A stretch of 37,241 bases of DNA from assembly GCA_964610115.1 (NCBI GenBank), contig CAZSUW010000019.1, positions 1-37,241 of the forward strand, in the 5' to 3' direction. Source of the DNA: Litorimonas sp964610115. Its GTDB lineage: Bacteria; Pseudomonadota; Alphaproteobacteria; Caulobacterales; Maricaulaceae. Within the stretch, counting starts at the first letter, position 1, and every line of letters starts with the position of its first letter. The position numbers and the translations under genes were made by a program. The notes under the pieces were generated by a model. The model did no database searches. It worked only from the letters and a program-made list of their open reading frames with translations, and had not been told where the DNA came from. This document shows positions 1 through 8,279 of this stretch, one piece after another.

Positions 1-54
1 CACATAGTGATCAGATTTACAGTCTGACGCCTTTAACCACTCGGCCACCCCTCC
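1..54 (-). tRNA. tRNA-Tyr (GTA), 3' part cut by window edge
   Basis: Read on the minus strand, positions 54 to 1 give an acceptor 5' arm GGAGGGG, a D-arm with GGCCGAGTGGTTAAAGGCG, and an anticodon stem-loop CAGACTGTAAATCTG with anticodon GTA at positions 20-18. This is the class II layout of bacterial tRNA-Tyr. The sequence runs off the window in the variable arm, so the T-arm and CCA end are not visible. It is divergent from rlmB. Confidence 0.93.
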
Positions 55-118
55 AAAGGGAACTCCTGTTTGCGAAAGCCGCCTGACCGAGACAGCTATC
101 GCTTTGATGTATTTCCAA

Positions 119-143
119 CAAAAAACGCTCTGTCACCAGAGCG
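119..143 (-). terminator. Leftward intrinsic terminator between tRNA-Tyr and rlmB
   Basis: CGCTCTG (126-132), loop TCAC and CAGAGCG (137-143) form a perfect 7-bp stem. The A-run at 119-125 becomes a T-run just after the stem on the minus strand, so it would stop leftward transcription only. No leftward gene ends here: rlmB reads rightward and tRNA-Tyr lies further left. It may insulate the tRNA promoter from antisense transcription or end a small unannotated RNA. Confidence 0.6.
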
Positions 144-204
144 GCTCTCATGTTAGCCGCAAACGAAGACAGAGACATCATGTAATCGGAAGCGGCGTAT
201 AACG

Positions 205-1149
205 ATGGACACCCCTTCGCGCAAGCGCAGAAATACAGGCAAATATAAAGGCAAAGACGCCTCTAAACGCCCCGAAAAGCCCCTACGCAGCAAAGGCATG
301 AAGCCCAGACGCGGCCCGAACGATCCGAAACGCTCTTCAGGCTCCCGGTCTCACGGCGCAATGTCAGAACCAAGACGCCCGAATCGATCAGACGCGAAAG
401 GCCGCAGAACAAGTCCGCAGAGCTGGATTTGGGGCTGGCACGCTGTCCAAGCCGTGCTGAAAAACCCGCGACGCACCGTCCACAAAATCCTCGCAACAGA
501 TACGTCCGCCCAGCGTCTTGGCCTCACTGAGGGACGTCCCGGCCTGAACATCGTCCCCGCCAGCTATATCGACAAAGCCCTGCCGCGCGGCGCGGCGCAT
601 CAAGGCGTCGCTGTTAAAGCGGCTCCGCTCGAATGGCCTGCCCTGAGCGATTTGGCTGACGGCGCAGACGATGACGCGCTTATCCTCGTGCTCGATCAGA
701 TCACCGACCCGCATAATGTCGGCGCGATGCTGCGCCTTGCCTCCGCCTTCGGCGCGACCGCCCTTGTCATGCAGAGCCGCAAAGCTCCGCCGCTCGCGGG
801 CGCGACCGCCAAAGTCGCTGTCGGCTGCATCGAGAGCGTGCCGGTTTGCCTCGAGACCAATATCGCGCAGACGCTGCAAAGCCTGCAGAGTTTCGGCTAC
901 CGAACCATCGGCCTCGCGGGCGAAACCGACACGCCTTTGTCTGACGCCATTGATCGCGGCGGCCGCCACGCGATAGTCATGGGTGCCGAAGGTCCTGGCC
1001 TGCGCACGCTCGTCGCCAAAAGCTGCGACATGCTCGCCCGCATCCCGATGCAGAGCGCCCCAATACCCGGCCAATCTCAGACAGGAATGGCCGAAAGCCT
1101 AAATGTCGCCACCGCCGCCGCGATTGCGCTCTATGAGGTGCGGCGATGA
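205..1149 (+). CDS. rlmB: TrmH/SpoU-family 2'-O-ribose RNA methyltransferase, RlmB-like
   Basis: This predicted 314-residue protein is a SAM-dependent 2'-O-methyltransferase of the SPOUT fold; the closest match is RlmB, which methylates G2251 of 23S rRNA. A basic, low-complexity N-terminal tail covers about residues 1-70. A substrate-binding domain follows (about 73-142), then the knotted catalytic domain (about 158-312). Motif 1 is LDQITDPHNVGAMLRLA near 163-179, motif 2 is VMGAEGPGLR at 258-267, and motif 3 is ESLNVATAAAIALYEV at 297-312. The loop between motifs 2 and 3 (about 282-297) is longer than the usual short SGMVESLN turn. The last bases overlap the ubiA start by 4 nt, so the two are probably co-transcribed. 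Family assignment is firm; the exact methylated nucleotide is inferred. Confidence 0.9.
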   Translation: MDTPSRKRRNTGKYKGKDASKRPEKPLRSKGMKPRRGPNDPKRSSGSRSHGAMSEPRRPNRSDAKGRRTSPQSWIWGWHAVQAVLKNPRRTVHKILATDTSAQRLGLTEGRPGLNIVPASYIDKALPRGAAHQGVAVKAAPLEWPALSDLADGADDDALILVLDQITDPHNVGAMLRLASAFGATALVMQSRKAPPLAGATAKVAVGCIESVPVCLETNIAQTLQSLQSFGYRTIGLAGETDTPLSDAIDRGGRHAIVMGAEGPGLRTLVAKSCDMLARIPMQSAPIPGQSQTGMAESLNVATAAAIALYEVRR

Positions 1150-2060
1150 AGGTTGCCGATGCCGATAGAGGGCATTGGGTCAACCGCACGCCGGAGACTG
1201 TTCGTCCTTATCTGCAACTTGCGCGTCTTGACCGTCCGGTCGGCTATTGGCTCCTCACATTGCCGGGCTGGATTGGGCTCCTCCTACCGTGTTGGCTCTG
1301 CCGCCCTGACTGGCAGCCCGTCTTAAGTCCGCTCTTCTGGGGCCTCCTCATCCTGATCGGCGCGATTGCGATGCGCGGTGCGGGCTGCACCTATAATGAC
1401 ATCGTCGATCGTGACCTCGACGCCCAAGTCGCGCGAACCGCTAGTCGTCCCCTGCCCTCAGGCCGCGTCAGTGTCGCCCAAGCCTGGCGCTGGCTCGCGA
1501 TACAACTTGCCATAGGCTTTCTTATTTGGCTCGCGCTTCCCCTCTCGGCCAAATTCGTCGCGCTTGCTTCTCTTCCTCTCGTCGCAGCCTATCCATTTAT
1601 GAAACGGATCACCTGGTTTCCACAAGTCTGGCTCGGCCTGACGTTTAATTGGGCCGTTCTCGTCGCCTACTCCATCAAAGCCGGAGGCCTGAATGCGAGT
1701 GTTATCCTCGTCTATCTTGCGCTAGCCGCATGGACCGTCGGCTACGATACGATCTATGCCCTACAAGACGCCGAAGATGACGCGCTTGTCGGTATAAAGA
1801 GCACAGCCCGCGCGTTCGGTTCGCGCGTCAAGCTCGGCGTCGGCATTTGTTACGCAATCAGCGTGTGTCTACTGATCTGGGGCTTGCAGCTGTCGACCAA
1901 CCCTGTCGCGGCTGGCGCGGCCCTGCCCTTTGCCGCGCACCTTGTCTGGCAAGTCGCGACCATGAAAGAAGACCGCGCCTTACCGCTCTTCAAAAGCAAT
2001 GTCTGGGCCGCCGCCGTGATGATTGTCGCGCTCATCCTTGCTAGCCTGACCCAAATATAA
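1146..2060 (+). CDS. ubiA: 4-hydroxybenzoate polyprenyltransferase (UbiA family)
   Basis: This 304-residue integral membrane prenyltransferase attaches a polyprenyl chain to 4-hydroxybenzoate in ubiquinone synthesis. The first Asp-rich motif, NDIVDRDLD, lies at residues 84-92. The second lies around YALQDAEDD (204-212). Both bind Mg-prenyl diphosphate. Conserved R97 and R101 follow the first motif, and eight or so hydrophobic helices span the protein. The ATG overlaps the rlmB stop in an ATGA arrangement, implying translational coupling. The specific substrate is inferred from the UbiA motifs and length; a related aromatic prenyltransferase cannot be fully excluded. Confidence 0.92.
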   Translation: MKVADADRGHWVNRTPETVRPYLQLARLDRPVGYWLLTLPGWIGLLLPCWLCRPDWQPVLSPLFWGLLILIGAIAMRGAGCTYNDIVDRDLDAQVARTASRPLPSGRVSVAQAWRWLAIQLAIGFLIWLALPLSAKFVALASLPLVAAYPFMKRITWFPQVWLGLTFNWAVLVAYSIKAGGLNASVILVYLALAAWTVGYDTIYALQDAEDDALVGIKSTARAFGSRVKLGVGICYAISVCLLIWGLQLSTNPVAAGAALPFAAHLVWQVATMKEDRALPLFKSNVWAAAVMIVALILASLTQI

Positions 2061-2062
2061 AT

Positions 2063-2095
2063 ATCCCCGCTAGCGTTAGCGGGGATTAGATTTTT
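2063..2095 (+). terminator. Intrinsic terminator between ubiA and mdh
   Basis: ATCCCCGCTA (2063-2072), loop GCGT and TAGCGGGGAT (2077-2086) make a perfect 10-bp stem followed by TAGATTTTT. The left flank (ATATTTGGG read on the minus strand) is also T-rich, so it may stop the convergent mdh transcript as well. Confidence 0.88.
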
Positions 2096-2117
2096 ATGTC
2101 GAAATTATTCCGAACGC

Positions 2118-3086
2118 TTAATCGCGGAGTTCCGGCATCATCTCCTGACAGTCCGCGATGATCTTCTCGACCGCTGCGACGGAGTTCATGAACATTTCGC
2201 GCTCATCCGCTTTCAAGCGAATGTTCATCACGCGCTCGACACCGCGCGCACCAATCTGTGCAGGCGCACCGACATAGAGCCCGCGAACGCCCGCGATTTG
2301 ACCGGACAAGCGCACAGCACACGGCAGGATCCGCTTCTTATCGCGCAGATAGCTCTTCGCCATCTCAACCGCGCTTTCCGCCGGCGCATAAAACGCAGAC
2401 CCATTGCCAAGAAGACCGACGATCTCGCCGCCACCTTTACGTGTACGCTCGACAATCGCGTCGATCGCCTCTTGCGTTGTCCACTTCATCTTGATCAGAT
2501 CCGGCAGCGGCACACCGTTGACCGTTGAATAGCGCACGAGCGGCACCATTGTATCGCCGTGACCGCCCAGCACAGACGCGTGCACATCCTCGACAGAACA
2601 CTTAAACTCATCCGCCAGAAAATAGCGGAAACGCGCACTGTCTAGCACACCCGCCATGCCCACAACCTTGCGCGGCTGCAGACCTGAGAACTTTTGCAAC
2701 GCCCAGACCATCGCATCGAGCGGGTTCGTAATGCAGATCACAAAAGCTTTCGGCGCGTGTTCTTTAATCCCGTGTGCGACCTGTTTGATCACTTCGAGGT
2801 TTTTGCCGATCAAGTCCGCGCGGTCCATGCCCGGCTTGCGCGGAAAGCCCGCCGTAATGATGCAGACATCCGCACCCGCAATATCGGCATAATCATTCGT
2901 GCCTTTGAGGTGACAATCCTTGCCAAACACCGGCGTCGCCTCATTAAGATCGAGCGCTTTGCCCTTTGCCGTGCCTTCGAAAATATCGAAGAGGACGACA
3001 TCGCCCAATTCTTCGCGCGCGCAAATGTGAGCGAGTGTCCCGCCGATCATGCCTGCGCCGATCAGCGCAATTTTAGCCCGTGCCAT
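2118..3086 (-). CDS. mdh: Malate dehydrogenase (LDH-like MDH)
   Basis: This 322-residue TCA-cycle enzyme oxidises malate to oxaloacetate with NAD. I chose the ATG at 3086 because the protein then begins MARAKIALIGAGMIGG, the normal N-terminus, and GGGAGA lies just upstream; an in-frame upstream start would add 35 unrelated residues. The Rossmann motif GAGMIG is at residues 10-15, with Asp34 after beta-2 selecting NAD. Substrate Arg residues sit at 83, 89 and 152, with N121 in ITNPLD and catalytic H176 in GGHGDTMVP. Arg at 83 (PRKPGMDR context) fits malate rather than lactate specificity. It is monocistronic as far as seen and convergent with ubiA. Confidence 0.96.
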   Translation of the reverse strand: MARAKIALIGAGMIGGTLAHICAREELGDVVLFDIFEGTAKGKALDLNEATPVFGKDCHLKGTNDYADIAGADVCIITAGFPRKPGMDRADLIGKNLEVIKQVAHGIKEHAPKAFVICITNPLDAMVWALQKFSGLQPRKVVGMAGVLDSARFRYFLADEFKCSVEDVHASVLGGHGDTMVPLVRYSTVNGVPLPDLIKMKWTTQEAIDAIVERTRKGGGEIVGLLGNGSAFYAPAESAVEMAKSYLRDKKRILPCAVRLSGQIAGVRGLYVGAPAQIGARGVERVMNIRLKADEREMFMNSVAAVEKIIADCQEMMPELRD

Positions 3087-3091
3087 AGAGG

Positions 3092-3946
3092 TCTCCCGTG
3101 TGAGGCGTATGTTTGCGAGGCGCTTAGCCCCGCGCGACACAACCCGCAAGATGAAGACACTGAGAAATGGCTCGACATTGGTCGTAAGCACGCATGCGGA
3201 AATGCAGGCCGGGCATCACGGCCACGGCTCTCTGTTTGGCATTGCGTGAGAGAGCTCACGAATGCGGGCGCGTCCCGTTGATGGAACGAAAGACAACACA
3301 CCGATTTTCAACGAGACACGCCCGCATCCCAATATCACAAGGACGCACACGAAACCGCCTTCACAGGGCCGACCGAACAGCTCACCCGCTCAGGGCTGAC
3401 AGAGGCGATCCAAGGCTTCCGCCCCAATCGCATACAACCCGGACCAAAGGCGGGGCGCAGAGTTCACGCTTTCGCGTCCATCCCCCTCACCCTTGCAACC
3501 TTCGGCCTGACGATCCCGCGCCATAACCCCAAGGGAGGTCTAAGCCGCGACAGGGCCCAGTCCCCCCACGTGAGATCACGCAGATATCAGGTCCACCGAT
3601 CCAAGGTCGTCGCAACCCCTCGTGAATAGCGGTGGATGATAGAAAGATGGGGGAGAAATTGATGGCGGGGACGGGATTGTTGGGAGGTGTGAGATTTCAG
3701 GGGGTTGGAGTGGGCGGTGGTGGGGACGAATTCCCCGACGCATCCCGTTCCGCGATTTGCGCGCGGATGTGGGCCATAAATGGGATCGCAGGAAGACGTC
3801 GATCTGAAAATCTTTGGCCACCCAGACTAAACCTTTGAGCGATCATAATTAACGCGAAATATGGGGAAGATGGCGAACTCAAACGATCAGACAGCAAAGC
3901 AGTTGACAATACATAGCCGCCTATATATCTAGAAGCATAGACAGCT
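3092..3946. other. Long intergenic stretch without a convincing gene
   Basis: About 850 bp between mdh and the nitroreductase-like gene. Several frames are open but none has a recognisable product. A perfect small hairpin, CGTGAG-AGAG-CTCACG, lies at 3245-3260. A plus-strand frame runs open from 3282 to the TAG at 3627-3629 (115 codons, third-position GC fairly high) but has no ATG, GTG or TTG near its start. It may be an eroded gene. The part around 3630-3730 is G-rich and T-rich on the plus strand with short purine runs. Confidence 0.5.
3903..3931 (+). promoter_or_regulatory. Candidate sigma-70 promoter for the nitroreductase-like gene
   Basis: TTGACA at 3903-3908 matches the -35 consensus. 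After 17 bases TATCTA (3926-3931) can serve as -10, inside an AT-rich block. CATAGCCGC at 3911 and CATAGACAGC at 3935 are imperfect direct repeats 24 bp apart that could be an operator for the downstream MarR protein. The leader would be very short and shows no good ribosome binding site. Confidence 0.4.
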
Positions 3947-5116
3947 ATGGAAATGATCGTGACGTTCAATCGGCGACAGCTTTTACAGACAGGAACGGCG
4001 ACTGTCGTCATTATTGGCGGGACAACGGCCTGCCAGGCCCAATCCCCGGCATCAGGTGCATGGAGAGCAAGTACGGAAGCGTATGATGACCCTCGGATAC
4101 GGTATGTTGCTTCGGCGATTTTAGCCCCGTCGCCGCATAATCGGCAGCCATGGCTCATTGAGTTGGATCCCGAGGATCAGACGCGACTGACCGTCTATCC
4201 GGATCTCAACCGCCTGCTTCCGGAAACCGACCCTCCCAATCGACAGATTCTGATCGGGCTAGGGGCGTTTCTGGAGACATTTTCCATGGCCGCCGCACAA
4301 GAGAACAGAGACGCCAAAATAGAACTATTCCCATTGGGAGTCGCATCAGAAAAACTAGACGAAAGACCTATCGCATATGTTTCCTTGGCGGATATCGGAA
4401 CATCCCGACCCGATCCATTATTCGCTTATCTAAAAGATAGACGAACAAACCGATCAAAATTCGACGATGTTACAGTGCCGAAAGACGAATTGCTCGGTCT
4501 TGGAACCGCTCTATCATCACCATCATGTTTCTGGGGTGCTACGTCTGATCCAGTCCTGTGTCAGGAGCTTCGGACACTCTGCAAGACGGGCTGGGAGATC
4601 GAAAGCGCTACCAAGAGAACCCATGCAGAGAGCGTCGCCTTGACACGAATTGGACGACAGGAAATCGAAGAAAACCCGGATGGTATTTCTCTATCAGGTC
4701 CCATGATGAGTGCCTATTCCGCTATGGGCATACTGAATCGTGAGGCGATGAAGGATCCCAACAGTCGAGCATCGCGGGAAAGCTTAAAGTTTTACAACGG
4801 GCTGATCAGCAGTGCTAGGAGCTTTGGATGGCTTGCAACTGAGGATAATAGCCGCCTGTCGCAACTCAATTCTGGGCGGGATTGGATGCGCCTTCATCTG
4901 GCGGCAACTCGCGCAGGCCTCGCCCTTCAGCCGTTAAGTCAGGTTCTGCAGGAGTTTCCAGAGATGCGTGAGCTCTATTCTGCTGTTCATGAGACGACCC
5001 GTATTTTTCAGCCCGCTCGAATACAAGGTCTGTTCAGGCTTGGATTTGCCTCATCGCCTAAGCCATCACCGCGGTGGCCTCTGGAGACTCGCCTCGTGGA
5101 CTTGCCAAGCAAATAG
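3947..5116 (+). CDS. Exported nitroreductase-like (Acg-type) FMN protein
   Basis: The 389-residue product starts with a twin-arginine-type signal (RR at 9-10, then a hydrophobic stretch to about 28 and a Cys at 29), suggesting Tat export to the periplasm, possibly as a lipoprotein. The mature part begins with ILAPSPHNRQPW (about 58-69), the characteristic FMN-phosphate-binding start of Acg-like nitroreductase-fold proteins. Later conserved segments include DRRTNRSKF and a C-terminal AGLALQPLSQVLQEF. Such proteins are poorly understood; flavin binding or reduction of small molecules is inferred from the family. The gene precedes a MarR regulator by 17 bp. Codon use is more AT-rich than in neighbours. 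The second ATG at 3953 is an alternative start. Confidence 0.78.
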   Translation: MEMIVTFNRRQLLQTGTATVVIIGGTTACQAQSPASGAWRASTEAYDDPRIRYVASAILAPSPHNRQPWLIELDPEDQTRLTVYPDLNRLLPETDPPNRQILIGLGAFLETFSMAAAQENRDAKIELFPLGVASEKLDERPIAYVSLADIGTSRPDPLFAYLKDRRTNRSKFDDVTVPKDELLGLGTALSSPSCFWGATSDPVLCQELRTLCKTGWEIESATKRTHAESVALTRIGRQEIEENPDGISLSGPMMSAYSAMGILNREAMKDPNSRASRESLKFYNGLISSARSFGWLATEDNSRLSQLNSGRDWMRLHLAATRAGLALQPLSQVLQEFPEMRELYSAVHETTRIFQPARIQGLFRLGFASSPKPSPRWPLETRLVDLPSK

Positions 5117-5133
5117 GTTAAAGCACAATTTAT

Positions 5134-5607
5134 ATGTCGCGCCCGGTTTCTAATGCAGGTCTCCCAACCGATCTGGATGCCTTCAAGGCAATGGTCGAGA
5201 TTGAAATGATCGCCAAGCAAGCCAACCGGGTTTTTGAACGATATTTGCCGCAAAATATGACCCGGGCGCAATTCGGTGTTTTAAACAGGCTTGCTCGGCT
5301 TCAAGCGCAAGAAACAATCTCCGAGATTGCAAAGGCCTTCGATGTGGCTCAGCCGACGATGTCCTCTACGATCGCGAGGTTGCTCGAAAAAAACTATATA
5401 GAGACCATTGCAGACCCGCAGGATGGTCGCCGCAAAATTGTCAGGCTCACAGAAACTGGAGCCAAAATCCGTGCAGAAATCGTAGACAGCCTGATCCCCT
5501 TTTTTTCAGCCTTTTCAAGCGGTGATGTCGATGATGCCTCATTGCTGGATTGGGGGGGCTTGCTTGACCAGCTCGTGGTCTTGAGGGCCAGGGTGGAATC
5601 TTTTTAG
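5134..5607 (+). CDS. MarR-family transcriptional regulator
   Basis: The 157-residue protein has a winged helix-turn-helix of MarR type. The HTH is ISEIAKAFDVAQPTMSSTIARLLEKNYI (about 62-89). It is followed by a wing with the DPQDGRRKIVRLTETG signature (94-109). Flanking helices (15-40 and 112-155) form the dimer interface. It directly follows the nitroreductase-like gene and probably controls that pair, in keeping with MarR regulators of redox or xenobiotic genes. The ribosome binding site is weak, so translation may be partly coupled to the upstream gene. No ligand can be deduced. Confidence 0.9.
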   Translation: MSRPVSNAGLPTDLDAFKAMVEIEMIAKQANRVFERYLPQNMTRAQFGVLNRLARLQAQETISEIAKAFDVAQPTMSSTIARLLEKNYIETIADPQDGRRKIVRLTETGAKIRAEIVDSLIPFFSAFSSGDVDDASLLDWGGLLDQLVVLRARVESF

Positions 5608-5660
5608 CGTCTTGCCCTCCATCGTTCTGATAAAGTTCCACCCTGCTATCTACAACCCTT

Positions 5661-5723
5661 CACCCCCAACCGCTATTCCCTCTTGGCGCAGGAGTTTCCT
5701 CTGCTTGTCTTTCGCCTCACCAC
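5661..5723 (+). repeat. Remnant copy of DUF350 gene start and its upstream region
   Basis: Positions 5661-5685 match 6933-6957 at 24 of 25 bases. Positions 5682-5723 match 7057-7098 at about 37 of 42 bases. The second block encodes LAQEFPLLVFRLTT, against LAQGFPLLIFYLTT in the intact DUF350 protein. The two blocks are adjacent here but about 100 bp apart in the intact locus, so this copy is rearranged, and the frame degenerates soon afterwards. It looks like a decayed duplicate. Confidence 0.7.
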
Positions 5724-5876
5724 GTTTATCTCCGTCTCTTTCACAGGGAGGAGGATGGCGGGGGCCGGTTCTCTCTCTGACACTATTACCCAGTTTAATT
5801 TGTCGCCTTGGTTTTCTGTCGCATTGCGTTTAACGTCGGGCGTGTCTGGGTGGCATGCTAAGGTTTTGGGGGCGTT

Positions 5877-6875
5877 ATGCGCTTGTTCTTCTTGTCGGCA
5901 CTTTCCGGCGCCATGCTATTCTCCGGCTGTGGAAACAGCGAACAGGCCGCGGATCAGACGTCGGGCGCGCAAAGCACGGAAACACAAGGCGCCGTCAATA
6001 CCAGTAAAAAGCTCTCTGGCACGCTTTATTTTACCTATGCCGCGCCGATGGAATCACCCCGCGCCATGGCGCTGGATCTAAGATCAAAAAAATACCGCGT
6101 TGTTTCCGACGGCATTCGCCCCGTCATGCAGGGGGAGACGATGGCTTATGTGGATTTTTGCAGCGCGCTGAGTGTGCGCGTCGCCGTCACAGACCCGGAC
6201 GGCTTTAGCAATCCGATTGCCGACTGCATTGAGCGCGAAACGATTAGCGGGGAAGATTACCGCTGGCCGTCCATTAGTCCTGACGGCAAATACGTGGCCA
6301 TCACCAACTTCCAAGTTGAAGGCGAAATCGACAAGGACGAAGACCCCTATGGTCTGGGCCGTATCATCGGCTCCCATCTCTACACGGCGACGCAAATTTA
6401 TGATCTCAACGGGGAATTGCAGGCGCAGTTTAAGGACATGGGTCCGGCCACATGGACGCGGGATGGGCGGCTCCTTCTCGCCGGACGCGGCGGCGAGACC
6501 GGCTATGGTATCTTCGAAGCGAATAAAGCGATGCGCACAACCAAACGGATTGATGACGGACGCATAAGGGATGTGATTGCGGCGATGGACGCCCATCCCA
6601 AGAAAGACGAATTAGCCTTTATTTTCAACGGGCAGTTATTCGAAATGCCCCTATCCTCTGGGAAGCCCAAACGCATTCATCAGCACGGGCACCCTTTGGC
6701 CGGCCTCAGCTATTCTCCCGATGGAAAGCAGATCGCCATAATATCAATCGATACACTCGAAGAAGGCTTTGACATGCCCGGCAGTGGTTATCCGATTTTC
6801 GTCTACGAAAAGGGTGAAATCCATAACGTCATGCTGCCATTCGTAACATCCGCGCCGCTGGATTGGACGCCTTAG
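5877..6875 (+). CDS. Lipoprotein with TolB/PD40-like beta-propeller motifs
   Basis: The 332-residue protein has a lipoprotein signal with lipobox LFSGC (Cys18) and then an Ala/Ser/Thr/Gln-rich linker to about residue 45. The body holds propeller-type repeats: WPSISPDGKYVAITNF (130-145), WTRDGRLLLAG (193-203) and LSYSPDGKQIAIISI (277-291). The SPDGK motifs are typical of WD40-like PD40/TolB blades. It is likely anchored in the outer or inner membrane facing the periplasm. GGGGG lies just upstream of the ATG. Function is unknown; proteins of this kind usually scaffold protein or peptide interactions. It precedes the DUF350 cluster but is separated from it by 160 bp. Confidence 0.75.
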   Translation: MRLFFLSALSGAMLFSGCGNSEQAADQTSGAQSTETQGAVNTSKKLSGTLYFTYAAPMESPRAMALDLRSKKYRVVSDGIRPVMQGETMAYVDFCSALSVRVAVTDPDGFSNPIADCIERETISGEDYRWPSISPDGKYVAITNFQVEGEIDKDEDPYGLGRIIGSHLYTATQIYDLNGELQAQFKDMGPATWTRDGRLLLAGRGGETGYGIFEANKAMRTTKRIDDGRIRDVIAAMDAHPKKDELAFIFNGQLFEMPLSSGKPKRIHQHGHPLAGLSYSPDGKQIAIISIDTLEEGFDMPGSGYPIFVYEKGEIHNVMLPFVTSAPLDWTP

Positions 6876-6932
6876 GACACGGCTATAGCCCTGCTTTAGC
6901 CGCGTGATCGAAAGGCGGCGCCGGTCAAACCC

Positions 6933-6957
6933 CACCCCCAACCGCTTTTCCCTCTTG
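6933..6957 (+). repeat. 25-bp element shared with 5661-5685
   Basis: CACCCCCAACCGCTTTTCCC and the next five bases recur at 5661-5685 with one difference. It lies in the leader region of the DUF350 gene, about 80 bp before its ATG. Confidence 0.65.
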
Positions 6958-7036
6958 CGCGTTTGGTTCCTCTCTCGCAGAAGCGTTTTACCGTCTGGGG
7001 TCGGTAGGGTGCGCGCCGCGAATAAAAAGGCCGACT

Positions 7037-7450
7037 ATGGGTCCGGAGTTTGATAGCTTGGCGCAGGGGTTTCCTCTGCTCATCTTTTACCTCACCACCG
7101 TTGCCGCCATATATGTTGCGGGCATGTTCATTTATGTGAAGCTGACCCCGCATAAGGAATTTGCCCTTGTCGCCGATGGCAATATGGCCGCCGCTGTGCA
7201 TTTATCAGCGACCGTGATCAGTTTGGCGCTACCGCTGGCAGCTTGCCTTGTGAACAAGATCGGATTGGTCGATGTTTTGGTCTGGGGCACGTTTTCGCTA
7301 TTTCTACAGCTCTTCCTCTTCCGTCTGACGGATGCCATTTTTCGCGGCATGCCCGCCCTGATCGAAGCGAATGTCGTCGCGCCCACCGTCGTTCTGGCCG
7401 CGTTTAAACTCGCCGGCTCCATCATCCTCGCTTTCGCCATTTCCGGATAG
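7037..7450 (+). CDS. DUF350 (YjfL-type) inner-membrane protein
   Basis: The 137-residue product has four predicted membrane helices at about 11-35, 51-72, 78-98 and 114-136. Conserved features fit DUF350/YjfL: an AVHLSATVISLALPL segment in helix 2 and RLTDAIFRGMPALIEANVVAPTVVLAA around 96-122. In E. coli the relative YjfL lies in an operon with a PspA-like and an ATP-grasp gene; its role is unknown. Here it heads a tight run with a protease, an LAS-type peptidase and a TerB-like gene (gaps of 9, 4 and 17 bp). A rearranged fragment of the same gene lies at 5682-5723. Confidence 0.82.
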   Translation: MGPEFDSLAQGFPLLIFYLTTVAAIYVAGMFIYVKLTPHKEFALVADGNMAAAVHLSATVISLALPLAACLVNKIGLVDVLVWGTFSLFLQLFLFRLTDAIFRGMPALIEANVVAPTVVLAAFKLAGSIILAFAISG

Positions 7451-7459
7451 GGCGCGGGC

Positions 7460-8275
7460 ATGAAGCTAGCGCTCCGATTGCCGCCCGACTGGTTGCTTTA
7501 CGGCGCGGTTGTCGCGCTCATGCTGATCTATGCCTATCGCGGGCAAGATCATCCGGTCGCTCCCGCCCCGCCTTCGCCAGAGCTGGGGCCGATCCTGCCC
7601 AGTGAAAGCCCGCGCGATCCGCGCATCCTTGTTGACGTGGCCGCGCCAAGTTCCGGCGTCGGCACGGCCTTTGCGTCGACCGCTGACGGCGAATGGCTGA
7701 CCGCGCGCCATGTCGTGGATAGTTGCGATACCATTGGCGTAAAGATTGGCGATCGACGCCTCATACGGGTTAGCGAAAGCACGCTTTATGAAAACGCCGA
7801 CCTCGCCACATTGAAAACAGAATGGACACGCACGCCGTTACCGACGGACCTGAATAGTCAACGCAAAGTCGGGGAAACCGGCTATTTCTTCGGCTTTCCG
7901 CAAGGTCGCCCGGGCGAAGTTGTCGGACGGCTGTTAAGCCGCGGCCGCATGGAAGTCCGCGGACGCTACCGCTCTGACGAACCTGTTTTAATCTGGACAG
8001 AGATCGCGCGCACGCGGGGGCTGCGCGGCTCTCTCGGTGGCTTATCTGGCAGCCCCGTTCTGGATGCGGACGGCGAAGTGGTTGGATTAGTCACAGCCGA
8101 AAGCCCGCGTCGCGGCCGCGTCTATACGGTCGCCCCGCGTCAGCTTTCGCAAATCATCGGTCAGGACAGCGAAGCCGCATCGCCCATTAGCTATGACGAC
8201 TTTGCCGTGCAGGCCGACCGGCTACGCCGGGATCGTCGGATTGCGCAGATCGTTTGCATCAACAAAGATAGCTAA
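7460..8275 (+). CDS. Membrane-anchored trypsin-like serine protease
   Basis: The 271-residue protein has one N-terminal membrane segment (about 11-26), a Pro-rich linker (31-50) and a trypsin-fold domain. The apparent catalytic triad is H84 (TARHVVDSC), D114 (ENADLATLK) and S196 (GGLSGSPV). The last matches the GxSGxP box of HtrA-like enzymes. No PDZ domain follows; the C-terminus is a short charged tail. The active domain should face the periplasm. It starts 9 bp after the DUF350 gene and ends 4 bp before the extensin-like gene, so it is probably part of the same operon. Substrate unknown. Confidence 0.85.
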   Translation: MKLALRLPPDWLLYGAVVALMLIYAYRGQDHPVAPAPPSPELGPILPSESPRDPRILVDVAAPSSGVGTAFASTADGEWLTARHVVDSCDTIGVKIGDRRLIRVSESTLYENADLATLKTEWTRTPLPTDLNSQRKVGETGYFFGFPQGRPGEVVGRLLSRGRMEVRGRYRSDEPVLIWTEIARTRGLRGSLGGLSGSPVLDADGEVVGLVTAESPRRGRVYTVAPRQLSQIIGQDSEAASPISYDDFAVQADRLRRDRRIAQIVCINKDS

Positions 8276-8279
8276 ACCC

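Noticed and set aside
3194..3526. Plus-strand ORF of 110 codons after mdh
   Set aside because: No recognisable domain, low-complexity Arg/Pro/His-rich translation and no ribosome binding site; it looks like a shadow frame.
3576..3821. Minus-strand ORF of 81 codons in the same gap
   Set aside because: Pro/Ser/His-rich translation of a G-rich tract with no ribosome binding site or family pattern.
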